Shown in pieces: positions 45,786 through 53,609 of a stretch of DNA of 64,000 bases. The first letter of the stretch is position 1, and every line of letters starts with the position of its first letter. The stretch spans positions 62,001 to 126,000 of the forward strand of contig NZ_FWXT01000002.1 of NCBI RefSeq assembly GCF_900176535.1, read 5' to 3'. A program made the position numbers and the translations under genes. The notes under the pieces are model-generated. The model was not told the origin of the DNA, made no database searches, and saw only the letters and a program-made list of their open reading frames with translations. This stretch comes from Pedobacter africanus (GTDB lineage: Bacteria; Bacteroidota; Bacteroidia; Sphingobacteriales; Sphingobacteriaceae).

Positions 45786-46426
45786 TGAAAGCTGCATTAA
45801 TATTGAGTTTCTTGCTGTCTGCCACCCTTTATAGCTGCCATAACAAACCCAAACGTCTTCCATTTTTACAAATGGAGGTCCAGGAGAAAGTGGTCGATGG
45901 TAAAACACGTACCGATACCTTGTTCAGGACAATTCCTGCCTTTAAGCTTTTAAACCAGGACAGTGCCGTGGTTACAGAGAAGGATTTTGACGGGCACATT
46001 TATGTGGCCGATTTCTTTTTTACTTCTTGCCCGACCATTTGTCCGGTTATGCACCGGAACCTGCTCAAAGTGTATAAAAAATACCTGGGCAATCCGGAAG
46101 TGAAACTGGCCTCGCATACGATTGACGTAAAATATGATACGCCTTCAAGGATGAAAGCCTATGCTACCAAGCTTGGCATCAAAGGTACCCAATGGGAATA
46201 CCTCTGGGGTACCAGGGACGAGATCTATGCCCTGGCCGAGCGCAATTACCTGGTTTCGGCCCAGGAAGACAAGAACGCACCCGGGGGTTTCATTCACCAG
46301 GGCTACCTGGTACTGGTAGACAAGGAAAAACGCATCCGCGGAGCGTATGACGGCACTCAGGATAAAGAGGTGGCCCAGCTGATGAAAGATATGGATGTGC
46401 TGCTGGCGGAATACCAACAGCGATAA
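45785..46426 (+). CDS. SCO1/SenC-family copper chaperone, second paralog
   Basis: A 213-residue exported protein with a probable lipobox (LYSC) and the SCO fold: copper-binding CxxxC in FFFTSCPTICPVMH and the distal His in ASHTIDVKYD. It is a clear paralog of the protein at 24080-24733, sharing LNQDS, YVADFFFTSC, HTID-KYD and GAYDGT stretches. Encoded at the end of the putative copper operon and near the cbb3 oxidase genes, it may deliver copper to that oxidase. It ends at a strong terminator. Confidence 0.94.
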   Translation: MKAALILSFLLSATLYSCHNKPKRLPFLQMEVQEKVVDGKTRTDTLFRTIPAFKLLNQDSAVVTEKDFDGHIYVADFFFTSCPTICPVMHRNLLKVYKKYLGNPEVKLASHTIDVKYDTPSRMKAYATKLGIKGTQWEYLWGTRDEIYALAERNYLVSAQEDKNAPGGFIHQGYLVLVDKEKRIRGAYDGTQDKEVAQLMKDMDVLLAEYQQR

Positions 46427-46432
46427 AACAGA

Positions 46433-46470
46433 CATACTGCTTCTTCAGCTGAGAGAAGCAGTATGCTTTT
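46433..46470. terminator. bidirectional terminator between convergent genes
   Basis: CATACTGCTTCT (46433-46444) pairs perfectly with AGAAGCAGTATG (46454-46465), followed by CTTTT. It separates the copper operon from the convergent 590-residue protein gene. Confidence 0.9.
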
Positions 46471-48241
46471 ATAGTTTACAAGTTTCTAGTTTTTGCTCAG
46501 CCAGCAGCAACTGACGGTACAATTCAGCTACGGGAATAGCTGTATGTTGTTTTAGTACCGGCAACAGTTGTTTGTAATAAGCAATTCCTTCTTCCAGCTG
46601 CGCTTTGAACTTATGGAAGTACTTTTCTTTTTTGCTGTTCAGTTCCGTGAGTTGTGTGCTGATGTCTTTCTTTAAATAATCGATATACAGGTTCAGCTCG
46701 TTAAAGAACAGGTTAGGGCGGTTCACCATGGCCAATAGGTTTGTTTTTCCATAAATGTGCTGTACCATTTCCTTTAGACTGTATTTTCCGGAAAAATAGG
46801 CCAGGTTGGGGCCTGGGCAAATGCTCACCGCCTTGCTTTCCTTTGCTTTTATCATACCGTTTTTTAGGTAAACCGAAGCACAAAGCCCCTCGCACAGGCA
46901 TACTTTTTCGGTAATCTGTTCAAACTGCTGCTGGTATGCTGTATCGGACAAAGCCTGTGCCTGGAGTTCTTTGAGCTTTAGGTGTTGGTATTCCCTTGAT
47001 GCGGTACAAATGGGCATTTCTGTAAATTCAGTATTTGTACAAAGGAATTTTTTTGTGCAAGGGCTTCCGGGCCTTCCTTTTTCTATCCGCTGCAGGCGCT
47101 GCTGTTCTATGCTGCCTTTTCTGAAACTGTTAAAAAGTACACCTAGAGGTGAAGAGTTGCTCAGGTAATAATCGTCTTGCTGCGCATTTGCCAGGTCGTT
47201 CAGGGTAGCCTCATCTACATTTGTAGCTTCCGGTACCAGTAAAAACGGGCTGCCCCAGCCGGCGGCGTCCAGCTGATAATAGCTCAGCAGAAACTGGTGT
47301 TCTTCTGCTGTGCCTACGCCGCCCTGCGCGGTGATGCGCTGTGGGGGAGTGGCATATAGGTTAATCTCTTTTGTATTTAATGCAGCGGCATAAATGTCAA
47401 ACAATTCTTCCATCAACGCCGCTCGCTTTTGCTTAAATTCTTCCAGTATAGGCCCCAGCAAAAAACCTTCCGTTGCAAAGGCATGGCCCCCACAATTCAG
47501 GCCAGACTCTACTCTGAACTCTGAAACCCAAAGCCCCTTTTTTGCCAGCATTTTTGCCTGGATCATGGCCGAGCGGAAGTCGCTTACCTTAAGGATGATC
47601 TGTTTGTTCAATGCCCCCGATTGGTCGGGGTAAAAACAGCTGCATTGCTCCATATAGTGGTATAACTTTGGGTTTAAACCAGCTGAAATGATTACCGATG
47701 CTTTAAGTTCACTATTGGCAAAGCCACGCATAGCGGCCAGGGCATCCGTAAAATCATCACCCAGATATTCATTACCCACACCGTAATTGGCCTTGTCTAC
47801 TTTAGACATGATGTTTACATCAATTTTCCCCGGTTGCATCCTGCTTTTTAGCACTTCAAGCGCCTGTGTTTGCTTTTCGGGATCAGTTACTTTCTGCAAG
47901 TCCTGGTACTGGCGCTTTAGGACAGCATGATCTGGCAGCAGCTCGAAATATTTGTCGAAATCGTTGTTGTCATTATTCAATAGGTTATCAAACTGAATGT
48001 TCACGAGTTTGTTCAGTAAGTTCAGATAGGCCGTGATCCGCCTTGCCCTGCTGTCGGCCTCCTTTTTACCAATAGGCGTATAACTTTCCAGCTGTTTTAC
48101 CGAGTGAAATTCGCGCATGCGCTCAGTGAGTTCATCGTCGACTATTGAAACAACTGAAGAAATGCCGTATCTGGCTACCTTTAAAGGGGTGTCAATGGAA
48201 TAACCCAGGCCCAGGACAGGAATGTGAAAAGTATGATGCAT
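46469..48241 (-). CDS. uncharacterised TIM-barrel-like (possibly FMN-binding) Cys-rich protein
   Basis: A 590-residue cytosolic protein without a named family that I can assign. It starts like a flavin TIM barrel (IPVLGLGYSIDTPLKVARYGISSVVSIVDDE). SGLNCGGHAFATEGF (about 246-260) resembles the GGH motif of nitronate monooxygenases, and AQGGVGTAEEHQFLL...AAGWGSPFLLVPEA (about 305-339) resembles their FMN-phosphate loop. A C-terminal part holds seven cysteines (395, 401, 412, 448, 450, 454, 475), with CLCEGLC and ICPGPN, suggesting an Fe-S or metal site. It is divergent from the FixL-like kinase and shares its regulatory site. Function unknown; a redox enzyme for low oxygen is the best guess. 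Confidence 0.7.
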   Translation of the reverse strand: MHHTFHIPVLGLGYSIDTPLKVARYGISSVVSIVDDELTERMREFHSVKQLESYTPIGKKEADSRARRITAYLNLLNKLVNIQFDNLLNNDNNDFDKYFELLPDHAVLKRQYQDLQKVTDPEKQTQALEVLKSRMQPGKIDVNIMSKVDKANYGVGNEYLGDDFTDALAAMRGFANSELKASVIISAGLNPKLYHYMEQCSCFYPDQSGALNKQIILKVSDFRSAMIQAKMLAKKGLWVSEFRVESGLNCGGHAFATEGFLLGPILEEFKQKRAALMEELFDIYAAALNTKEINLYATPPQRITAQGGVGTAEEHQFLLSYYQLDAAGWGSPFLLVPEATNVDEATLNDLANAQQDDYYLSNSSPLGVLFNSFRKGSIEQQRLQRIEKGRPGSPCTKKFLCTNTEFTEMPICTASREYQHLKLKELQAQALSDTAYQQQFEQITEKVCLCEGLCASVYLKNGMIKAKESKAVSICPGPNLAYFSGKYSLKEMVQHIYGKTNLLAMVNRPNLFFNELNLYIDYLKKDISTQLTELNSKKEKYFHKFKAQLEEGIAYYKQLLPVLKQHTAIPVAELYRQLLLAEQKLETCKL

Positions 48242-48265
48242 GGCTTAAATAAAAAGTTCAGGCCA

Positions 48266-48272
48266 CAAAATA
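48266..48272 (-). promoter_or_regulatory. imperfect -7 box (TATTTTG) for the TIM-barrel-like gene
   Basis: On the minus strand it reads TATTTTG, one base short of TAnnTTTG. The predicted start near 48260 puts the regulator site (centre 48302.5) at about -42, normal for a class II activator. Confidence 0.4.
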
Positions 48273-48295
48273 GCGGAGTATTTTCAGCATAAAAT

Positions 48296-48309
48296 ATGAT
48301 CTGGGTCAT
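48296..48309. promoter_or_regulatory. FNR/CRP-like site ATGAT-CTGG-GTCAT in a divergent promoter
   Basis: It has the TGA-N6-TCA core of CRP/FNR operators, between the divergent TIM-barrel-like gene and the FixL-like kinase gene. A degenerate partner (TGA-N6-CGA, 48318-48331) lies exactly 22 bp away, the same spacing as at ccoI and the hemN operon. Confidence 0.6.
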
Positions 48310-48354
48310 CTTAAAATATGACAGGGGCGATAAATCGGGTAATGACAAAATTTA

Positions 48355-48362
48355 TATATTTG
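48355..48362 (+). promoter_or_regulatory. -7 box TATATTTG of the FixL-like kinase gene
   Basis: A perfect TAnnTTTG match 12 bp before the ATG at 48375. Predicted start near 48368, which puts the 48296-48309 site at about -65. Confidence 0.6.
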
Positions 48363-48374
48363 TGAAAAGACATT

Positions 48375-49559
48375 ATGGAGCAAGTCCGATTATTAGAGGC
48401 CATTATAGAAACTGCTATCGATGGGATCATTACCATTGATACCCGTGGACGCATAGAAAGTCTGAATCCCGCTGCGCTAAAGCTTTTTGGTTATGGTCTG
48501 GATGAGGTAAAAGGCCGCAATATCAATATGCTCATGCCCGAGCCTGATAAAAGCGGGCATGACGGTTACCTGCATCGCTACCAGACTACACATGAAAAAC
48601 GCATTATTGGCATCGGACGTGAGGTAAGGGGACTGCGTAAAGATGGAACTACCTTTCCTTTCCGACTTGCTGTAAGTGAAGTTCAATACGATGACCGTAT
48701 CATTTATACCGGCTTTATACACGATCTTTCCAAAGAGAAAGAGGCGGAGGAGCGTTTACGAGAATATGCCGCCGAACTGGAGGAACTGGTAGAGGAGAGG
48801 ACCAAATCATTGAGAAAAACAGTGCGGGCACTGAGTGAAGCCAAGGAAGAAGTGAGTTTGTCGCTGGAAAAGGAAAAAGAACTGAACCAGATGAAAAGCA
48901 GGTTTGTTTCTATGGCTTCCCATGAGTTCAGGACACCACTCAGTTCTGTACAGCTTTCTTCCTCGCTCATTGAAAAGTATGCGCAGCCTTTCAACAATAA
49001 GAACATTACCAAACATGTAGGGAAAATAAAGAATGCGGTTGGGAACCTGACCACTATACTGAACGACTTTTTATCGCTGGAAAGGCTGGAAGCCGGTATC
49101 ATAGAACCGACTTTTGCACCCTTTGATCTGGTGAAGCTTTCAGAAGAAGTAACCGAAGAGATGCAGATGATTGCCAAACAGGAGCAGCACATCATTTATC
49201 AGCATACCGGCCTGGAAAGTATGGTAAACCTGGATCAGAACCTGATCCGGAACTGTATGATCAACCTGATCTCCAATTCCATCAAATATTCCGGAGAAAA
49301 TACCTTCATAGAATTCAATACGGAGATTAATGATAAGCAATGCTTCATTACCATTAAAGACAATGGTATTGGTATACCGGAGTCTGACCAGAAACACCTG
49401 TTTCAGCCATTTTTCAGAGCCAACAATACCGGCAATATCCCTGGTACGGGGCTGGGCTTAAATATTGTACTCCGGTATGCTACGTTAATGCAGGGTAACC
49501 TCCATTTCGAAAGCAGCATTAACAAAGCAACAACCTTTAAACTTTCTTTTAACAAATAG
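48375..49559 (+). CDS. FixL-like heme-PAS oxygen-sensing histidine kinase
   Basis: A 394-residue soluble kinase. The PAS domain (about 5-125) closely follows FixL: MPEPDKSGHDGYLHRY with His62 at the proximal heme ligand position (His200 in B. japonicum FixL), IIGIGREVRGLRKDGTTFP with Arg82 matching FixL Arg220, the same 20-residue spacing, and TGFIHDLS. A coiled-coil linker (about 125-175), HisKA (His183 in SMASHEFRTPLSS) and HATPase domain (NLISNSIKYSG, DNGIGIP, GTGLGLNIV) follow. It should lose kinase activity when O2 binds heme. Its stop codon abuts the start of the next gene, its likely partner. Confidence 0.9.
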   Translation: MEQVRLLEAIIETAIDGIITIDTRGRIESLNPAALKLFGYGLDEVKGRNINMLMPEPDKSGHDGYLHRYQTTHEKRIIGIGREVRGLRKDGTTFPFRLAVSEVQYDDRIIYTGFIHDLSKEKEAEERLREYAAELEELVEERTKSLRKTVRALSEAKEEVSLSLEKEKELNQMKSRFVSMASHEFRTPLSSVQLSSSLIEKYAQPFNNKNITKHVGKIKNAVGNLTTILNDFLSLERLEAGIIEPTFAPFDLVKLSEEVTEEMQMIAKQEQHIIYQHTGLESMVNLDQNLIRNCMINLISNSIKYSGENTFIEFNTEINDKQCFITIKDNGIGIPESDQKHLFQPFFRANNTGNIPGTGLGLNIVLRYATLMQGNLHFESSINKATTFKLSFNK

Positions 49560-50618
49560 ATGAAGACGACTACGATACTGATTATAGAAGATAACGAAGA
49601 CATTAGAGAAAGTACCGCTGAAATACTGGAACTTGCCGGTTACGAAGTGTTGCAGGCGAAGAATGGTAGGATGGGGGTTGAAATGGCTACGATACACCTG
49701 CCGGACCTTATCCTTTGCGATATCATGATGCCCGAGCTTGATGGCTATGGGGTATTGTACCTGCTGAACAAAAATGCGGGTACTGCAGCTACACCATTTA
49801 TATTTCTGACGGCAAAGGCAGAACGGATCGACATGAGAAAAGGCATGGAAATGGGCGCAGATGATTACCTGACCAAGCCTTTTGATGATGTGGAGCTGCT
49901 CAACGCCATTGAAAGCCGTCTGAATAAAAAAGACAAACAGGAACAGTTTTATAGCCAGTCGCTCGACAAACTCAGCCATCTCCTCAGCGGTACTTCGGGC
50001 ATAGAAGAACTTCAGAAAGTGATTGCAGAGCGTAAGGTGCGCAATGTCAAAAAAAGACAGGTTATTTATTACGATGGTGATGCTGTTTCGGGGATATACC
50101 TGGTACTGAGTGGAAAGGTGAAAACTTTGAAATTAACTGAGGATGGCCGGGAATTACTGACAGGGATCTATACCGCCGATCAGTATTTCGGCATTCCGGC
50201 CCTGTTGAGTCATGAGCCCTATGCCGAAACTGCTGAAGCCCTGGAAGACACCACCGTATGCCTGCTGCCGAGGGAAATGGTAGAAGAACTGCTGGATAAA
50301 TATCCTGATGTAGCCAGACAGTTTATCCAAATCCTGTCAAATGACCTGCTGGACAAGGAAGAGCAACTGCTGCAGCTGGCCTATCATTCCGTAAGGAAAA
50401 GGATGGCTGAAGTGCTGATCCGCCTCTGTAAACAGGAAAAGGAAGCTGCGGTTTCAAACTTAAAGGTATCGAGAGATAATCTTGCCGCAATGGCAGGCAT
50501 GGCCACAGAAACTGTGAGCCGCATACTGAGCGATTTCAAAGACGAAGCTATCATCGAAAGAAAAGGCAGTCAGATCATCATCCTTGATGAACAGAAACTG
50601 CGGAACATGAAAAACTGA
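49560..50618 (+). CDS. response regulator fusing a receiver to a CRP/FNR-type DNA-binding module
   Basis: A 352-residue regulator. Residues 1-120 are a receiver (Asp54 in LILCDIMMPELDG, Lys in LTKPF); about 150-265 a cyclic-nucleotide-type beta barrel (KKRQVIYYDGDAVSGIYLVLSGKVK); about 275-345 a winged helix with recognition helix ATETVSRILSDF. Its E-x-x-S-R residues match FNR, which reads TTGAT half-sites. No FNR Fe-S cysteines are present, so oxygen input should come by phosphorylation from the adjacent FixL-like kinase. It joins in one protein the roles of FixJ (receiver) and FixK (CRP-type activator). Confidence 0.92.
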   Translation: MKTTTILIIEDNEDIRESTAEILELAGYEVLQAKNGRMGVEMATIHLPDLILCDIMMPELDGYGVLYLLNKNAGTAATPFIFLTAKAERIDMRKGMEMGADDYLTKPFDDVELLNAIESRLNKKDKQEQFYSQSLDKLSHLLSGTSGIEELQKVIAERKVRNVKKRQVIYYDGDAVSGIYLVLSGKVKTLKLTEDGRELLTGIYTADQYFGIPALLSHEPYAETAEALEDTTVCLLPREMVEELLDKYPDVARQFIQILSNDLLDKEEQLLQLAYHSVRKRMAEVLIRLCKQEKEAAVSNLKVSRDNLAAMAGMATETVSRILSDFKDEAIIERKGSQIIILDEQKLRNMKN

Positions 50619-50650
50619 TTAAGATCACATTTTTGCTTGATTAAACTCAT
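50615..50650 (+). promoter_or_regulatory. tandem FNR/CRP-like sites before the LDH-domain/hemN operon
   Basis: CTGAT-TAAG-ATCAC (50615-50628) and TTGAT-TAAA-CTCAT (50637-50650) both have TGA-N6-TCA and centres 22 bp apart (50621.5 and 50643.5). Relative to the start predicted from the -7 box at 50673 (near 50686) they lie at about -64 and -42. Confidence 0.65.
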
Positions 50651-50672
50651 TCCCTGAGTACTTGCATACCAC

Positions 50673-50680
50673 TAATTTTG
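50673..50680 (+). promoter_or_regulatory. -7 box TAATTTTG of the LDH-domain/hemN operon
   Basis: A perfect TAnnTTTG match 20 bp before the ATG at 50701. It lacks a -33 TTTG, as expected if an activator is needed. Confidence 0.6.
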
Positions 50681-50700
50681 ATGCATCAATAATAGGATGC

Positions 50701-51177
50701 ATGAAAGTAGTAGCGTATAGTATAAAGTCGTTCGAGAAAGAGCCCCTGGCAATAGCCAATCGTAAAAGACATGATATCACTTTAATATCTAATGTTTTAA
50801 GTGTTGACTCTGTAAGCTATGCTGAAGGTAAAGAGGCTGTAATCGTATTTGAAGAGGATGACCTATCGGCAGCTGTGATCAATAGCCTGGCCGATCTGGG
50901 TGTGAAATACATAGCTACACGTTCAACCTCCGCTGCACATATTGACCAGGACGCTGCGGCCCTCAGGGCTATCCGTATTGCGAGCGTCCCCTTAACTGCC
51001 CTGATTGGGCTTAACCACACCGATATGCCGATGGCATTGGCAGAGGAAACCATTCTGAACCTTGATAAATGGCAAAATAAACGTTGCCTGGGCAATGCCT
51101 GTGTCTGTTCAAGAGCATGCGATCAGGTAAAACAAACTTCATCAAAAAACCATAACGTTCAAACGCATGAACACTAA
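50701..51177 (+). CDS. stand-alone D-lactate dehydrogenase N-terminal-like domain with Cys-rich tail
   Basis: A 158-residue protein. Residues 1-105 match the start of D-2-hydroxyacid (LdhA-type) dehydrogenases (MKVVAYSIKSFEKEPL, EAVIVFEEDD, LADLGVKYIATRSTSAAHIDQDAA), but the NAD-binding Rossmann domain is absent. The tail has CLGNACVCSRACD, four Cys in a short span, so a metal or redox role is more likely than dehydrogenase activity. The ATG at 50701 replaces one at 50662 that lies before the -7 box. It overlaps hemN by 11 bp and is probably co-translated with it. Confidence 0.8.
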   Translation: MKVVAYSIKSFEKEPLAIANRKRHDITLISNVLSVDSVSYAEGKEAVIVFEEDDLSAAVINSLADLGVKYIATRSTSAAHIDQDAAALRAIRIASVPLTALIGLNHTDMPMALAEETILNLDKWQNKRCLGNACVCSRACDQVKQTSSKNHNVQTHEH

Positions 51178-52531
51178 ACCGCTGACCAGTAAATATCATG
51201 TTGCCGCACCGCGTTACACCAGTTATCCAACAGTTCCCTATTGGGACGAAGCCGGGTTTGATGTACAGAAATGGAGCAAATCCGTTGTCTATGCCTTTAA
51301 AGAAAGTAATGCCAAAGATGGGCTTAGCCTGTATATACACCTGCCTTTTTGTGAAAGCTTGTGTACTTACTGCGGCTGTACTACCCGCATCACCAAAAAC
51401 CATGGCGTAGAAAAATCTTATATCGATGCCCTGTTAAAGGAATGGCAGCTATATTGCAGACTTTTCGAAAGTAAGCCCCTGATCAGAGAGATTCACCTCG
51501 GAGGCGGCACGCCGACTTTTTTCAGCGCCGGCAACCTGGAGCTTTTAATTAATGGTTTACTGGACAAGGCCATTGTTCATCCCGAGGCCGAATTTAGTTT
51601 CGAGGCCCATCCTGCAAATACCACTGCAGCACATTTGCTGGCTTTAAACAAACTGGGTTTCAGAAGGCTGAGCCTGGGTATCCAGGATTTTGATCCGGAG
51701 GTACAAGTGATCATCAACCGGGTGCAGACCGTTGAGCAGGTGGCAGAAATTTCTGAACTGGCCAGGGAAAACGGTTATCATTCCATCAATTACGATCTCA
51801 TTTACGGATTGCCGAACCAGACTTTTAATGGCCTGGCCAATACCATCGAAGAAGTGTTGAGGCTAAAGCCCGATCGTATCGCCTTTTACAGCTATGCACA
51901 TGTACCATGGGTTAAACCTGGACAGCGCCGGTATACCGAAAGCGATCTGCCTTCATCCGAATCTAAACAGGAACTATATGAACTGGGCAGGAAACGCTTA
52001 AAGGAAGGTGGGTATACAGAGATCGGTATGGATCATTTTGCGTTGGCTAGCGACAGTCTGTACAAAGCTGAACGGGACGGTAGCCTGCACCGCAATTTTA
52101 TGGGCTACACACACCAGTACAGTAAACTGATGATCGGTTTAGGCGTATCATCGATCAGCGACAGCTGGGATGCTTTTGCTCAGAATGTAAAAACCGTGGA
52201 AAACTATATGGAAATGGTTAACAATGGAGAATTTCCGGTTTTCAGAGGACATATTTTAAATGAAACGGATCTGCTGATCCGCAAAAATATTCTGAACATC
52301 ATGTGCCGGGGTTATACTTCATGGACGCTTGAAGAAGCGGAAAACAACGCCCTGGCAGAAGGATTGCTCAGAATGCGCTGGCTCGCTCAGGACGGGTTAG
52401 TGCTTTTATCGGCCGGTGAATTGCGTGTCACCGGGTTTGGTAAACGTTTCCTGAGGAATATTTGTATGACGTTGGACGCACGCTTATGGGAAAAACAACC
52501 TGAAAAGCAGGTGTTCAGTATCGCAGATTAA
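51167..52531 (+). CDS. hemN: oxygen-independent coproporphyrinogen III dehydrogenase
   Basis: A 454-residue radical SAM enzyme that oxidatively decarboxylates coproporphyrinogen III to protoporphyrinogen IX without O2. It has the conserved start PRYTSYPTVPYW, the cluster motif LPFCESLCTYCGC (CxxxCxxC), the glycine motif HLGGGTPTFF, and the HemN C-terminal domain. Heme made this way is needed for cbb3 oxidase under low oxygen. It lies downstream of tandem FNR-like sites and overlaps the LDH-domain gene. Confidence 0.97.
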   Translation: MNTKPLTSKYHVAAPRYTSYPTVPYWDEAGFDVQKWSKSVVYAFKESNAKDGLSLYIHLPFCESLCTYCGCTTRITKNHGVEKSYIDALLKEWQLYCRLFESKPLIREIHLGGGTPTFFSAGNLELLINGLLDKAIVHPEAEFSFEAHPANTTAAHLLALNKLGFRRLSLGIQDFDPEVQVIINRVQTVEQVAEISELARENGYHSINYDLIYGLPNQTFNGLANTIEEVLRLKPDRIAFYSYAHVPWVKPGQRRYTESDLPSSESKQELYELGRKRLKEGGYTEIGMDHFALASDSLYKAERDGSLHRNFMGYTHQYSKLMIGLGVSSISDSWDAFAQNVKTVENYMEMVNNGEFPVFRGHILNETDLLIRKNILNIMCRGYTSWTLEEAENNALAEGLLRMRWLAQDGLVLLSAGELRVTGFGKRFLRNICMTLDARLWEKQPEKQVFSIAD

Positions 52532-52538
52532 TGCTCAA

Positions 52539-52925
52539 TTACAGGCTGGTCGAATGACCAGCTTGTTGAATTTTATAGCTCATCAGTTGGGCGATAGAGC
52601 TGGCCCTTATCACAGCTTTTTCGGCAAGCGGTCCCTGAAATTCAGAGCTTACCGTTTCTTCCCAGATTTGCATCCAGCGCTCAAAATGCGGGCCTTTCAA
52701 AGCCACCCTACGGTTCAGTTCCAGGTGCTTCAGCATTGGGTTTCCGCTATAGGTGATCACATCAAACAATAGGGTTTCCCAGAAAGCGACCATTACAGGA
52801 ATGTGGGCCTCCAGCTTAAAATCTGCCTGCTTAAATACCGGTCCGATCACCGTGTCGTTTAATGCCTTACTGTAAAATGTCTCTACCAGGTATTGTATGT
52901 CTGTCTTGTTTAGTATGTCTTTCAT
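52539..52925 (-). CDS. group III truncated hemoglobin
   Basis: A 128-residue globin with the truncated 2-on-2 pattern: proximal His80 in ALKGPHFERWMQIWEETV and a distal region with Phe/Tyr (ETFYSKALND). Group III is indicated by HFERW and by the helix after it. It binds O2 or NO in the cytosol. It is the last gene of the minus-strand oxidase operon, 3 bp after the TauE/DsbD-like gene, so a role in NO or O2 handling during microaerobic respiration is plausible. Confidence 0.93.
   Translation of the reverse strand: MKDILNKTDIQYLVETFYSKALNDTVIGPVFKQADFKLEAHIPVMVAFWETLLFDVITYSGNPMLKHLELNRRVALKGPHFERWMQIWEETVSSEFQGPLAEKAVIRASSIAQLMSYKIQQAGHSTSL
52545..52562. terminator. weak hairpin at the hemN/globin convergence
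   Basis: GCTGGTC pairs with GACCAGC around GAAT, followed on the plus strand by TTGTTGAATTTT. It overlaps the last globin codons and may end hemN. Confidence 0.4.
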
Positions 52926-52928
52926 GAT

Positions 52929-53609
52929 TTATCTGCAATTGCTGATCTCGTTGGTATTGGCTGGACTTAAATAAGGGATGTTTAAGGTCATTCCCCTCAG
53001 TATGAACCATATGCCGATGCACAACATGAGGTAGGGGACCACCCGGTTAATTTTTCTTCTGAACACCGTCCCTGTGAAGCCCAGGCCAAGTGTCGCTATA
53101 AACATCAAAGGTAAGGTTCCCAGTCCAAACCAGAACATGTAACCAATCGCATTTTGTATCCCATTGGTGTTCAATGCGCCGGCAAGTGCCAGGTATACAA
53201 AACCGCAAGGTAAAAATCCGTTGATGAAGCCAATGATCAGGTGATTGGCCTGATGTTTCAGTGCGTAATTGAATGCTTTGTTGAATGGACCCAGCAGGAA
53301 GGTTTGGTTTTTAAATAGGCTGAGCTTAAATAGTCTGGAGGAGGCGGCCAGTACAATCAATATTCCACTAAGCACGCTGATACCCTGCTGAAAGCCAGCT
53401 ATCCAGATCTGCCGACCGAGGAGTCCGACGATAGCCCCTAAACTACAATACGCAGCGATGCGCCCCAATTGGTAAAGTAATTTGTCGGCCACCAGCAGCA
53501 GCCATCCCCGTTTTTGAATGGGAACAGCAAAAGCCAATGGCCCGCACATGCCGATGCAATGTAAGCTGCCCAGCAAGCCAATCATAAATGCCAGTTTTTC
53601 AGTACTCAT
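52929..53609 (-). CDS. sulfite exporter TauE/DsbD_2-like membrane protein of the cbb3 operon
   Basis: A 226-residue protein with about six membrane helices and the conserved start LGSLHCIGMCGPLAFAVP (CxxxC in the first helix) and FINGFLPCGFVYLALAGAL, typical of the DsbD_2/urease accessory-like family often encoded with cco genes. It probably moves copper or reducing power across the membrane during oxidase assembly. It overlaps ccoH by 4 bp, so translation is coupled. Confidence 0.88.
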   Translation of the reverse strand: MSTEKLAFMIGLLGSLHCIGMCGPLAFAVPIQKRGWLLLVADKLLYQLGRIAAYCSLGAIVGLLGRQIWIAGFQQGISVLSGILIVLAASSRLFKLSLFKNQTFLLGPFNKAFNYALKHQANHLIIGFINGFLPCGFVYLALAGALNTNGIQNAIGYMFWFGLGTLPLMFIATLGLGFTGTVFRRKINRVVPYLMLCIGIWFILRGMTLNIPYLSPANTNEISNCR

